Source of the DNA: an uncultured Alphaproteobacteria bacterium
Lineage (GTDB): Bacteria > Pseudomonadota > Alphaproteobacteria > UBA6615
Direction of reading: 5' to 3'
Length of the DNA stretch: 64,000 nt
NCBI GenBank assembly: GCA_943787745.1
Contig: CALSNJ010000001.1
Location: forward strand, 395,520-459,519
Shown here: piece by piece, positions 44,654-53,435 of the stretch
How positions within the stretch are numbered: the first letter of the stretch is position 1
Layout of the letters: each line of letters starts with the position of its first letter
The notes under the pieces: model-generated
The model's input: the letters and a program-made list of their open reading frames with translations, nothing else
Database searches by the model: none
Told to the model about the DNA's origin: nothing
Made by a program: the position numbers and the translations under genes

Positions 44654-45289
44654 GTGGATTACGCAGAACGTGGTTATGGCGATCGCGCCGTGGGTTGGGG
44701 GCAACGTCCCGGTGTGGTTGTGGTGGATTTTCAACGCGGTTTCACCGACCCGGATTTTCGGATGGGTGGCGCCCCGATGATTGATGCTGCGGTGAACCGC
44801 ACCGTCGATGTGATGGCAGCTGCCAAGTCTGCCGGTTTCCCGATTGCCGCTTGCGTGATGGGCTATGACAGTCCTGCCGCCATGCCGCACTGGAAGATTG
44901 AACCTCTGCGCGAAGACCTGATTGTCGGACATCCATCGGTCGAACTCGATCCCCGGATCGCAGCCGCCAAGCCCGATCTTGTGGTCATGAAAGGCGGGCC
45001 ATCGATTTTCTTCAACACGACGGTCGCCCCGTTTCTGATCAAACACGGCGTGGACACGGTCATCGTGACCGGCTGTATCACGTCAGGCTGTGTGCGGGCG
45101 TCTGTGATTGATGCCTTTAGTCTCGGGTTTCGGACAATTGTTCCCGAGGATTGTGTCGGCGATCACGAAATCGAACCTCATGAGGCAAACCTTCGTGACG
45201 TCGAGCGCCGTTATGCTGACGTGGTTGATGCCGCAACGGTAATTGACACCTTTGAGAGCCTGAGCCGGCGCAATTCTGCAGCGGAATAA
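44654..45289 (+). CDS. Isochorismatase-family cysteine hydrolase (N-carbamoylsarcosine amidase-like)
   Basis: This 211-residue hydrolase has the catalytic triad of the family: Asp25 in VVVDFQ, Lys113 in VVMKGGPSIF and Cys146 in GCITSGCVRAS. The N-terminus matches carbamoylsarcosine amidase-like proteins, which hydrolyse N-carbamoyl amino acids or similar amides. This could fit the nearby hydantoinase genes: ring opening followed by decarbamoylation. The GTG at 44654 follows GGAG by 7 bases and gives the normal length. Upstream in-frame starts overlap the GST promoter region. Confidence 0.85.
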   Translation: MDYAERGYGDRAVGWGQRPGVVVVDFQRGFTDPDFRMGGAPMIDAAVNRTVDVMAAAKSAGFPIAACVMGYDSPAAMPHWKIEPLREDLIVGHPSVELDPRIAAAKPDLVVMKGGPSIFFNTTVAPFLIKHGVDTVIVTGCITSGCVRASVIDAFSLGFRTIVPEDCVGDHEIEPHEANLRDVERRYADVVDAATVIDTFESLSRRNSAAE

Positions 45290-45295
45290 CCGGTT

Positions 45296-46111
45296 CTAGT
45301 CGTCCAGTTCCCGGAAGGGTGCTTCGCGTTCTTTCAGAAACTCTTTGAGCGGCTTTTCCTTCAGCTTGCGCATCCATTCACGTCCGTGTTCGGACGCATG
45401 GAGCGTGGAGATCGTCTCGACATTGTATTGCCAGGAGCTCGTCAGGCCTGCGGTTTCCTGCTGGTGATTGATTGAGGCCTTGGCGAACTTGATGGCTGGA
45501 CCTGGCATTCGTGCGAGCTTCCGGGCGAGCCTCTCAGCTTCGGGCATCAACTGGTCGGGCGCGACGGCCCGGTTTACCAGATGAATACGTTCGGCTTCAC
45601 GGCCATCGATCAAATCGCCGGTGTACATGAGCCACCGCACATGCCGGATCGGCGTGGTCCAGGGCATCATCAGGGAGGGTGGTCCCGAGGCGTGGCGCAC
45701 TTCGGGCTCGCCGAGCATGGCGTCCTCGGCAGCGATGGCCAGATCGCAGCACATGGCGAGCTCAAGTCCACCAGCTAGCGCGTAACCATTGATGGCGGCG
45801 ATCACCGGCACCTCGGAGTTCCAGATCACGCGCAGTCGTTCGCAATTGGCGGACATGTCCGCGCGCCAGGCTTCGGTGTCCATCTCGAAGTCGTCGCTGT
45901 TCAGATCAAAGCCTGTGGTAAAGGCGCGCCCGGCTCCGGTCAGGATGATCGCGCGAATCTCCGGGTCCCGCTGTGCATCTCGAACGGCTTTGTCGAGAGC
46001 ATCAAGCAGCTCAAGGTCGAGCGCGTTGAGCTTCTCTGGCCGGTTCATGATGAACGTGGCAAAGGCATCGTCCGGGTCGCGTTCAATGCGCAGTACGGGT
46101 TCTGCTGTCAT
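45296..46111 (-). CDS. Enoyl-CoA hydratase/isomerase family protein
   Basis: This 271-residue crotonase-fold protein has AFTTGFDLNSDD for the first oxyanion segment and INGYALAGGLELAMCCD for the second. GEPEVRHASGPPSL lies where the catalytic acids usually sit, so the reaction is uncertain. Its ATG overlaps the stop of the upstream ligase (ATGA), so both are co-translated. With a feruloyl-CoA-synthase-like enzyme, a step of hydroxycinnamate side-chain shortening is plausible, but it is not the typical feruloyl-CoA hydratase/lyase sequence. Confidence 0.85.
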   Translation of the reverse strand: MTAEPVLRIERDPDDAFATFIMNRPEKLNALDLELLDALDKAVRDAQRDPEIRAIILTGAGRAFTTGFDLNSDDFEMDTEAWRADMSANCERLRVIWNSEVPVIAAINGYALAGGLELAMCCDLAIAAEDAMLGEPEVRHASGPPSLMMPWTTPIRHVRWLMYTGDLIDGREAERIHLVNRAVAPDQLMPEAERLARKLARMPGPAIKFAKASINHQQETAGLTSSWQYNVETISTLHASEHGREWMRKLKEKPLKEFLKEREAPFRELDD

Positions 46112-47895
46112 GGCTTGGTTTCTTTCGTCTGATCAGGAATCGTGAGGTCTTCGGGGCAAAGAATGTCAGCTGAGGCAGAGTTGGCATAGAGCGCGGCAAT
46201 TTGTTCGGGGCGGTTTTTCAGGCAGCGCGCCTGCGCCAGATGTCCCTTGTCCGTGATCTCTCCAGTGTTTCGATTGGGTGGACCCTCAGCGAGAATGGCT
46301 CTGAAAACCGAGGTTGAGCTGCCCGGCAAGGTGGTGTTGTGGCGGACCAGTCCCTGCAGCATGTGTGCCTTTAGATCATTTAGGGTAACAGTCTCGCAGG
46401 CGGCGGTTGTCGGGAAGAGAATGACTGCGATCCTGTCATGACCAGCGCCTGCGATGGCCACATCCTGAAGATATGGCGCGCAAGCGGCGAGAATGGCGTG
46501 GCGCAGGGCACCGACCTTTACCCGCGTCCCGGTGGTCAGTTTGAAATCTTCTGCAATCCGACCATCGAAACAGATGCCGCGTTCGGGTGTGCCATCGTGA
46601 TGCGCGCGTCCGAGATCGCCGGTGTGCAGAAAACCAGCATCGTCCATGTCGAGCGGCGTCAGACCATTTGCATCGATGTAGCCCGGAGAAAGGTTGGGGC
46701 CTTGAAACCGGATTTCGAGCGCGTCGCCATCTACGGGTGCGAGTCGTACGGTATGGCCGGGGAGGGGAAGACCAATTTCACTTGTGTGTGTTGCGGGCTC
46801 GTGCCCGAGGCACATCGTTGAGGCGGCCTCGGTCGCGCCATACCCCGAGACGACGACCGGGGGCGTGTCGCAACCATGTGGTCCGGCCGCGACCGTTGCG
46901 CGTAATCGACGCCAGGTTTTCGCGCCCATTCCCGCACCGGCAAAGAAAATCAGATCGAGACGATCGAGCAGGGCGGTTCGGGTTTCCGGGCTGCGATCGA
47001 GGTGGTCGAGCAACAGGTCAATTCCATAGGGCACGTTGATATGGATTGTCGGGCGAATTTCGCGGATGCGGGCGGCCATCGCGTCCATATGTTCGGGATG
47101 GGGAGGGCTTTCGATGTGATAGCTCCCGCCGTTCCAGATCATCTTGTAGAAGTTATCGAGCCCCCCGAAGACATGATGCCAGGGTAGCCAGTCTATCAGC
47201 ACGGGTCGTTTGTGGGTTAGGAACGGCCAGTGCGCGGCGTAAGCGCTCTGGTTCGATGCGATCATGCCCCGTGTGATCGAGACCGCTTTCGGGTCGCCTG
47301 TCGAACCGGAGGTGAAGTAAATGGCTGCCGGGTCGGATTGTTTTGCCGGTTCTACCGCAAAAGGGCCGTGATCGGTGTTTCCAAGGACCAGCCCCTCAAG
47401 GTTGATCCAGTTCCCTGCACCGTGTTCGAGAGCTTCGGGCGCTGCATCGGAAACTCCAAAGGTCAGTTTCGGGTTCGCGATGGCCAGAAGCCCGGCGAGC
47501 CGCGTGCGGCCATAACTCGTCTCCAGCAACATTGGTGACAACGGGACGTGGACAAACCCAGCTTTCAGGCAGGCAATCTTGAGCGCGGCGTGCGCGATGC
47601 TGGCACCGGTGATGACCGCAACCGTGTCAGACGGACCTGCGCCCGCATTGCGCAGCTCATGGGCAAGAGCGTCAGAGAGGTGATCGATCTCTCCATAGCT
47701 CATGGTCCTGATGGTGTTGTCTTTTCGCTCGCTGACGAATGTGCAACCGGGGTCTTGCCGGGCCCACTGATGCCAGCGGTCGAGGATGTCGGGCAAGGGA
47801 TCGGGAAGCGGCGTGTGGTTGTGCAGCAGGATCGAGCCATCTGCCCAATCCTTCCGTTCAATCATCGGTTTTGCGAGACGTTCCTGCGTGCTCAC
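46108..47895 (-). CDS. AMP-dependent ligase, feruloyl-CoA synthase-like
   Basis: This protein of about 595 residues is an acyl-CoA ligase of the adenylate-forming family. FTSGSTGDPKAV is the phosphate loop and GYGATEAAS the adenine/acid segment. FDGRIAEDFKLTTGTRV is the stretch typical of feruloyl-CoA synthases, while the C-terminal catalytic Lys region reads RNTGEITDKGHL. It would activate a hydroxycinnamic or related aromatic acid. The GTG at 47895 follows AAAGG; a GTG at 47922 is an alternative. It is co-transcribed with the enoyl-CoA hydratase. Confidence 0.8.
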   Translation of the reverse strand: MSTQERLAKPMIERKDWADGSILLHNHTPLPDPLPDILDRWHQWARQDPGCTFVSERKDNTIRTMSYGEIDHLSDALAHELRNAGAGPSDTVAVITGASIAHAALKIACLKAGFVHVPLSPMLLETSYGRTRLAGLLAIANPKLTFGVSDAAPEALEHGAGNWINLEGLVLGNTDHGPFAVEPAKQSDPAAIYFTSGSTGDPKAVSITRGMIASNQSAYAAHWPFLTHKRPVLIDWLPWHHVFGGLDNFYKMIWNGGSYHIESPPHPEHMDAMAARIREIRPTIHINVPYGIDLLLDHLDRSPETRTALLDRLDLIFFAGAGMGAKTWRRLRATVAAGPHGCDTPPVVVSGYGATEAASTMCLGHEPATHTSEIGLPLPGHTVRLAPVDGDALEIRFQGPNLSPGYIDANGLTPLDMDDAGFLHTGDLGRAHHDGTPERGICFDGRIAEDFKLTTGTRVKVGALRHAILAACAPYLQDVAIAGAGHDRIAVILFPTTAACETVTLNDLKAHMLQGLVRHNTTLPGSSTSVFRAILAEGPPNRNTGEITDKGHLAQARCLKNRPEQIAALYANSASADILCPEDLTIPDQTKETKP

Positions 47896-48046
47896 ACCGG
47901 TTAACCTTTGCTGCTTGTTCACGTCGAAGTGCGTGAGAATGACAGAGGCAGACGCGTGTCTTCAACTATCACGGATACAAGTCACGTCTCGCAATTCGTG
48001 TCTTGTCGCGCTAAATCCGATTAAATGACATATCGGGGGAAATCCA

Positions 48047-48676
48047 ATGACTGACAATTTGACCGTGATCGACCATCCGCTGGTGCGTCACAAGATTTCG
48101 CTTTTGCGCGACAAGGAGACCAAGTCTGTCGTGTTTCGCGCGCTTGTGCGGGAGATTGCGCAGCTCATGACATTTGAGGCTACCCGAGAGTTGCAACTGG
48201 TCGATCGGGATATTGAGACGCCAATGGCACCGATGACAGCGCGTGTTCTCGCAAATCCGGGGCCGGTGCTGGTGTCGATCCTGCGCGCGGGAAACGCGAT
48301 GCTGGATGGCGTGCTGGACCTGATCCCGACTGCGTCGGTCTCGCATATCGGGGTATATCGCGATCATGAGACGCTGGAAGCCGTCGAATACTCATTCAAT
48401 GGCCCACCCGATATTGCGGACCGTCTGAATATTGTGGTGGACCCGATGCTCGCCACGGCGAATTCGTCCATCGCGGCTTTGTCTCAATTGAAATCCAGAG
48501 GTGTCCGAGATATTCGCATGGTCTCAATTCTCGCTGCTCCGGAGGGTCTCGCGGCGTTTGCAGATGCCCATCCTGATGTTCCACTGTTTGTTGGGGCTGT
48601 CGATGAGCGCTTGAATGAAAAGGGTTACATCATTCCTGGACTTGGCGATGCCGGGGATCGCGCCTTCGGAACCTGA
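48047..48676 (+). CDS. upp: Uracil phosphoribosyltransferase, divergent
   Basis: This 209-residue protein has the length and order of UPRT, which makes UMP from uracil and PRPP: ILRAGNAMLDGVL, the YRDHETLEAVEY hood segment and the uracil-binding C-terminus IIPGLGDAGDRAFGT. In the PRPP loop the usual DPMLATGGS reads DPMLATANS (residues 132-140), so two glycines that fit the phosphates are replaced. The hood is also shortened and changed (SFNGPPDI). The enzyme may be slower or use another substrate. The gene lies 171 bases upstream of a TRAP transporter on the same strand. Confidence 0.85.
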   Translation: MTDNLTVIDHPLVRHKISLLRDKETKSVVFRALVREIAQLMTFEATRELQLVDRDIETPMAPMTARVLANPGPVLVSILRAGNAMLDGVLDLIPTASVSHIGVYRDHETLEAVEYSFNGPPDIADRLNIVVDPMLATANSSIAALSQLKSRGVRDIRMVSILAAPEGLAAFADAHPDVPLFVGAVDERLNEKGYIIPGLGDAGDRAFGT

Positions 48677-48847
48677 GATACCGTTATGCGACTTTGGTCG
48701 CATGAAATCTGCCGATCTGCTCGGTGGACGAGTCTTGTATAAAACCGTTAGGGTGCCTGCTGTCCTGGAGACAATCCCGTTTCTCGAAACGGAAAAACTA
48801 TAAGGAGCCGGGTTCTGGGGATCTGGCCCATTGGGAGGAGTACACAA

Positions 48848-49936
48848 ATGAAACGTTTCACCAAGCATATCGCTGGTCTGTCGACGGCTGCGATTGTGGG
48901 GGCTGCCGCATTGGCAGGTGCCACATCGGCCAGCGCTGACACAATCAATATCCGCATCGCATCCGGGCATCCGCCGACGGTTGTTTATGCCGGCCTGATG
49001 AAGACATTTTTCCAGACTGAGCTGAAGAAAGCCATTGAGGCCAAGACGGACCACACAGTCAATTTCATCGAAGGCTACAGCGGCTCCATCGTGAAAGTGT
49101 TCGACACCTTTGAGGGTGTCCAGAACGGTGTCGTTGATATTGGCGGCTTCTGCTACTGCTTCGAAGCTTCCAAGCTGCCGATGCACGCGTTCCAGATCAT
49201 GCTGCCTTTTGGCACCATGGATCCGGTCCAGAGTGTTGCGGCTGCCGGCGAAATTTATGACCAGTATCCCAGCCTTGGAGAGCGTTTTCAGGGCTTCGAC
49301 CAGACCCTGCTCGCGATTATCGGCGACGGTGGCTACAACCTTGGCACCAACTTCCCGTGGAAGAAGCTCGAAGATCTCAAGGGTCACAAGATCCTGGGTG
49401 CAGGCCTCAACCTGAACTGGATGGAGCAGGCAGGCATTGGCATCATTCCGGTGACCGATGGTCTTCCGGGCTGGTACCAGAAGATCAAGACCGGTGTTGC
49501 CGAGGGCGGCATCATGTTCCCGAGCGCCTGGGGTCCTGTCTTCAAGCTGCATGAGGTCGGCAAGTACTACACGACCATCGGCTTTGGCTCGATCACGTGG
49601 CACGGTCTGACCGTGAACAACCGCTTCTGGGAGCGGATGCCAGCTGACGCCAAGCCGATCGTCCAGGAAGTCGCCAAGCGTTTCCAGACCCTGACGGGTT
49701 CGGCAAACAAGGTCGGCTACGAAAAGGATATGAAGTGGCTCCGTGAGAACATCACCGTCACCGATCTTCCTGAAGACGTTCGTCTGGGTTGGGCAAAAGG
49801 TCTGGCCAGCTGGCCGCAGGCCCATGCTGATGAGCTCGAGGTTAAAGGCTTCCCGGCCAAGAAGATCTTGAACTCCTATCTGGCAGCTGCGGAAAAGCAG
49901 GGCTACGTCTGGCCTGTCCGCTACGTCATCAAGTAG
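48848..49936 (+). CDS. dctP: TRAP transporter substrate-binding protein (DctP family)
   Basis: This 362-residue periplasmic protein has a signal peptide ending near SASA-DT and the DctP two-domain fold. It captures a solute and passes it to the membrane subunits. In most DctP proteins the DLKGLKIR motif holds an arginine that clamps the ligand's carboxylate. Here the motif reads DLKGHKIL with Leu183, so a carboxylate clamp is not seen. The FCYCFEAS segment near 102 is also unusual. GGGAGGAG precedes the ATG. A long hairpin follows the gene before dctQ. Confidence 0.85.
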   Translation: MKRFTKHIAGLSTAAIVGAAALAGATSASADTINIRIASGHPPTVVYAGLMKTFFQTELKKAIEAKTDHTVNFIEGYSGSIVKVFDTFEGVQNGVVDIGGFCYCFEASKLPMHAFQIMLPFGTMDPVQSVAAAGEIYDQYPSLGERFQGFDQTLLAIIGDGGYNLGTNFPWKKLEDLKGHKILGAGLNLNWMEQAGIGIIPVTDGLPGWYQKIKTGVAEGGIMFPSAWGPVFKLHEVGKYYTTIGFGSITWHGLTVNNRFWERMPADAKPIVQEVAKRFQTLTGSANKVGYEKDMKWLRENITVTDLPEDVRLGWAKGLASWPQAHADELEVKGFPAKKILNSYLAAAEKQGYVWPVRYVIK

Positions 49937-49970
49937 CCACAGACTGCGGTCTGTTGGACTGAAGGATGCG

Positions 49971-50003
49971 CCGGCCGGACACCATCACTGGGTGTTCGGC
50001 CGG
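49971..50003 (+). promoter_or_regulatory. Long intercistronic hairpin after dctP
   Basis: CCGGCCGGACACC pairs with GGTGTTCGGCCGG around a loop of about 7 bases (one G-T pair), giving a 13-bp GC-rich stem without a T-run. In transport operons such hairpins protect the upstream mRNA and lower expression of the membrane subunits, which would yield more binding protein than permease. Confidence 0.65.
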
Positions 50004-50090
50004 TCATCCGTCTGACAAACACAAAATCATTTATCGAAACAATCCACCCTCCGAACGTGCTGTTCTGCGCGACTTCGAGAGGAGAGACAT

Positions 50091-50615
50091 ATGAACCTCA
50101 TCTCCTTTAGTGATCGTCTGTCCAAATTCCTCATGGTCCTCGCGGCTGTCTGGGCATTTGGTCTCACTTTCATGATTCTCGCCGATATCATCGGGCGTGG
50201 CGTATTCGACTCCCCGATCAACGGCACCGCCGAACTGGTGACCGCGTCTATCGTGATCATCGTGTTCCTGCAGGCCGGATATGCCATTCGAAGTCGCTCC
50301 ATGTTGCGGGCTGACTTTCTGGTGACGCATCTTCCACCGAAAGTGCAGCGGGTTCTGCTGGCCATCGGCTATCTGCTCGGCGCCGCCTTTTTCCTGATGA
50401 TCATCACGGGCGGCTGGGATGAAAGCATCCGGTCCTTTACCGAGGGTGAGTATGAGGGTGAAGGTGCGTTGCGCGTGCCGTCATGGCCCGCACGCTGGAC
50501 CGTTCTGATCGGCAGCGCCATCGCCATGATCAATTATCTTGTGTTGGCGTATATCGACGTCTTCAAACCCGAAATTGCGGCATCCGAACTGGATACGTCC
50601 GCGCCGCAGCACTAG
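50091..50615 (+). CDS. dctQ: TRAP transporter small permease (DctQ family)
   Basis: This 174-residue membrane protein has four hydrophobic segments, as expected for DctQ, with the conserved cytoplasmic R-S (AIRSRSMLRADF) after the second. It stabilises the large permease and shapes the docking site for the binding protein. GAGAGGAGAG precedes the ATG. The dctM gene follows after 26 bases. Confidence 0.9.
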   Translation: MNLISFSDRLSKFLMVLAAVWAFGLTFMILADIIGRGVFDSPINGTAELVTASIVIIVFLQAGYAIRSRSMLRADFLVTHLPPKVQRVLLAIGYLLGAAFFLMIITGGWDESIRSFTEGEYEGEGALRVPSWPARWTVLIGSAIAMINYLVLAYIDVFKPEIAASELDTSAPQH

Positions 50616-50641
50616 CCGCGCGACGAGAAGGATAAGCCACT

Positions 50642-52006
50642 GTGTTTGAAGTCAATATTGCCATTCTGCTTATTGTTTGCCTGATCGCTCTGGTCGCGAT
50701 CGGCGTCCATATCGCCGTCGCGCTGGGTATGACCAGCGCGCTGGGTATTTTCCTGGTGACCGGGGCGGATATCTACGCTTTTGAGACCGTCCGGAGGATG
50801 TTGGCCGCGACCGCCTATGAGGCGATTCGTGATTATGTGTTTGCCGTGATTCCGCTGTTTTTGCTGATGGGAGAGTTCATCAGCAAGTCGGGAACCGTGA
50901 CCGACGTTTATCGCGGGCTGAACCGACTGCTACGCAAAATCCCGGGTCGTCTGGCGATTGCCACCGTGCTGGGGAACGCGCTGTTTTCCTTTGTCACGGG
51001 TGTGAGTATTGCCTCGGCGGCGACCTTCTCGCGTATTGCCTATCCGGAAATGCGGCGGTTCGGGTATCACCCCGGCTTTGCGTTGGGCTCGGTCGCGGGT
51101 TCCAGCTGTCTGGGTATGCTGATCCCACCAAGCGTTCTGATGATCGTCTGGGGCATTCTGACCGAACAATCCATCGGGCAGCTCTTTGCCGCAGGTGTGC
51201 TCCCCGGTTTGATGCTGACTGTGATGTTCATCTCCTATGTCCTCGCCGTGGCGATTATTAGTCCGGCGACCGTGGGTGGGGGTGTCGCGAAGGTTCAGGA
51301 AATCGAGCGCGCGCAGCAGGACGAGGACGAGGTTTCAACCACACAGTTCTTTATCAGCCTGGCGGGCATTGTGGCCGTCGTTGTCGCCGTTCTTGGTGGT
51401 ATCTGGTTTGGACTTTTCTCGCCAACCGAGGGCGCGGGTGCCGGCGCTTTCATCGGGCTCGTGCTCGCCTTGATCAAGGGCATGAAGTTCCGTGATTTTG
51501 TCGACGCAATTCTGTCAGTCGGACGCACCTCCGCACCGATCCTCCTGCTTCTGGTGGCAGCATCGCTCTATTCGCGCACATTGGCTATGACCGGAATGGC
51601 CAATGCCATTGAGGGCCTGTTCATCGGATCCGGGATGGAGCCATGGATGATTATCGCCGTCATGGTGCTGATCTGGTTCGCCCTGGGAATGATCATTGAT
51701 TCGATCTCGATCATGCTTCTGACGGCTGCGATTTTCTCGCCGATTGCCGTGAAGCTCGGGTTTGACCCGATCGCCTTTGCCATCATTGCGATCATCGCGA
51801 TTGAAGCGGGGCTGTTGACGCCGCCCTTTGGGTTGCTGGTCTATACGGTCAAATCCGCGATCACCGATATCGAACCGGATATGAACGTCATGACCATCTT
51901 CAAGAGCTCAACGCCCTATTGGGTGGTCATGCTGATCGCGATGGTTCTGATCGTGATGTATCCGGGAATCGCGAGTTATTTACCCAACGTATTGTTCCCG
52001 TCCTAG
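50642..52006 (+). CDS. dctM: TRAP transporter large permease (DctM family)
   Basis: This 454-residue membrane protein has about 12 hydrophobic segments and the DctM elements: FAVIPLFLLMGEFISKSG, FSFVTGVSIASAATFSRIAYPEM (described as the segment around residues 118-140), SCLGMLIPPSVLMIVWG and a late LTPPFGLLVY. It carries the solute with sodium ions. The GTG start at 50642 follows AAGGA by about 10 bases. It completes the dctPQM operon and is followed by a terminator. Confidence 0.9.
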   Translation: MFEVNIAILLIVCLIALVAIGVHIAVALGMTSALGIFLVTGADIYAFETVRRMLAATAYEAIRDYVFAVIPLFLLMGEFISKSGTVTDVYRGLNRLLRKIPGRLAIATVLGNALFSFVTGVSIASAATFSRIAYPEMRRFGYHPGFALGSVAGSSCLGMLIPPSVLMIVWGILTEQSIGQLFAAGVLPGLMLTVMFISYVLAVAIISPATVGGGVAKVQEIERAQQDEDEVSTTQFFISLAGIVAVVVAVLGGIWFGLFSPTEGAGAGAFIGLVLALIKGMKFRDFVDAILSVGRTSAPILLLLVAASLYSRTLAMTGMANAIEGLFIGSGMEPWMIIAVMVLIWFALGMIIDSISIMLLTAAIFSPIAVKLGFDPIAFAIIAIIAIEAGLLTPPFGLLVYTVKSAITDIEPDMNVMTIFKSSTPYWVVMLIAMVLIVMYPGIASYLPNVLFPS

Positions 52007-52020
52007 CAAGACAGATTGAG

Positions 52021-52044
52021 CCCCCGATCTTTGATCGGGGGTTT
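52021..52044. terminator. Intrinsic terminator after dctM
   Basis: CCCCCGATC and GATCGGGGG form a perfect 9-bp stem around TTT, followed by TTT. It starts 14 bases after the dctM stop and lies between convergent genes. Confidence 0.8.
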
Positions 52045-52076
52045 CGTGCTAACCGGACGTCCGTCTTTACGCGGTC

Positions 52077-53285
52077 CTAGAACCCATAAAGGTCCGTACC
52101 ATCCTGTGAGCCGATCGCGCGCATCGCACGCAACAGGCATATCTGGTTGGTGCCGTCCGAGTGCAGGAAGCTTGCCGCATCGCGCATGTATTTCTCCACC
52201 GGGTGCTCATACATGATGCTGGCGCCGCCGAGCACTTCAGCGGATAGCCGGCAGACTTCGAAGGCGACTTCGGATGCGTTGACCTTGGCCAGCAGCCCGT
52301 GGACGCGCGCATCGGAATGATGCCGGTCGGCAAGCCACGCCGCCTTCCATATCTGCAGCCGCGAGGCATCGAGCAACATCGCCATGCGCCCGAGCATCAG
52401 TGCGACAGCCTGATGTTCGATAATCGGCTTGCCGCCCTGGACCCGGTTCTTTGCGTATTCAAGCGCGTATTCATAAGCGGCGCGTCCGACCCCGAGTACC
52501 GTGGCCGCCGCTTCTGCCTTGCTGCCCGGCAGGTATTTGCTCCGCAGTTCCGACAGCATGCCCTCGCCGACCAGCAGATTGGATGCGGGTACCCGGCAAT
52601 TTTCGAGATGGAAGGTGCCGTTTGTGGCCAGCCGCTGGCTGCTTTTCTCGTGAAAGAAACCGACCCGGAACCCTGGCGTGTCATGGGGGATAACAAAGAC
52701 TGCACCGCCTTCCGACAGGTTCTTGGTCATGTCGGTGCGCGCGACAATGAAGTAGAGCTTGGCCATCGAGCCGTTCGATATGTAACGCTTGGTACCGTTG
52801 AGCACATAATCGTCGCCGTCGCGCTCTGCGGACATGTGCAACGCGATTTCGGGTGTGTCGTGATAGCCTTGGTGGTCCGATCCGACATCCTCTTCGGTGA
52901 TGCCGATCGCCGTTGTGGCTTCCGAATCTGCCACGAAGGGTGGAATGAACCGCTGTTGCTGCTCTTCGGTCATGGCGTCTTTGAACAGATGTGCTGTCTT
53001 CCAGCATTGATCCATGATCACCGCAAATCCCAGATCACCAACGCCGAGTTCTTCACCGACGATGCACATCGTCATGATGTCGACTTCCGCACCACCGAAT
53101 TCCCGGGAGACGCCCAGCGTGCGAAGGCCAAGCTCGTCTGCGGCGCGGATCCAGTCCCAGGGGATGCGTTCGGCGGCGGTGGGAAGGCGATCACGGCGCA
53201 GCACATCGGGCCTGATCACCTGTTCGACAAAGTCACGCGCAATATCGCGCCAGCGCAATTGTTCATCCGTCAGCTGAAAATCCAT
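52077..53285 (-). CDS. Acyl-CoA dehydrogenase family protein with variant active site
   Basis: This 402-residue FAD enzyme has the acyl-CoA dehydrogenase layout: GITEEDVGSDHQG in place of the usual T-E-P-x-A-G-S-D, ISNGSMAKLYFIVA, then a C-terminal helical domain. The position of the catalytic Glu (usually E-G-T) reads HSDGTNQ, so Asp377 takes its place. Activity with an unusual substrate, or a non-dehydrogenase role, is possible. AGGGGAG precedes the ATG. It is a single-gene unit facing the TRAP operon. Confidence 0.85.
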   Translation of the reverse strand: MDFQLTDEQLRWRDIARDFVEQVIRPDVLRRDRLPTAAERIPWDWIRAADELGLRTLGVSREFGGAEVDIMTMCIVGEELGVGDLGFAVIMDQCWKTAHLFKDAMTEEQQQRFIPPFVADSEATTAIGITEEDVGSDHQGYHDTPEIALHMSAERDGDDYVLNGTKRYISNGSMAKLYFIVARTDMTKNLSEGGAVFVIPHDTPGFRVGFFHEKSSQRLATNGTFHLENCRVPASNLLVGEGMLSELRSKYLPGSKAEAAATVLGVGRAAYEYALEYAKNRVQGGKPIIEHQAVALMLGRMAMLLDASRLQIWKAAWLADRHHSDARVHGLLAKVNASEVAFEVCRLSAEVLGGASIMYEHPVEKYMRDAASFLHSDGTNQICLLRAMRAIGSQDGTDLYGF

Positions 53286-53435
53286 GTTTTCTCCCCTTGT
53301 GCACGCTCGCCCTTCGGCGAACCCTGTTGCAGGTGATCACGCTATTTTCCGGGCGGTCGGGAGTCAAAGCAATCCGGCCTTCGGTCAGCCCGCTATTCCT
53401 TGAGAGGCTGAATCTGCTGGTCCCCGACCGGATCG

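Noticed and set aside
48687..48702. TGCGAC/GTCGCA hairpin after upp as a terminator
   Set aside because: The stem is only 6 bp and has no T-run, so it is too weak to call.
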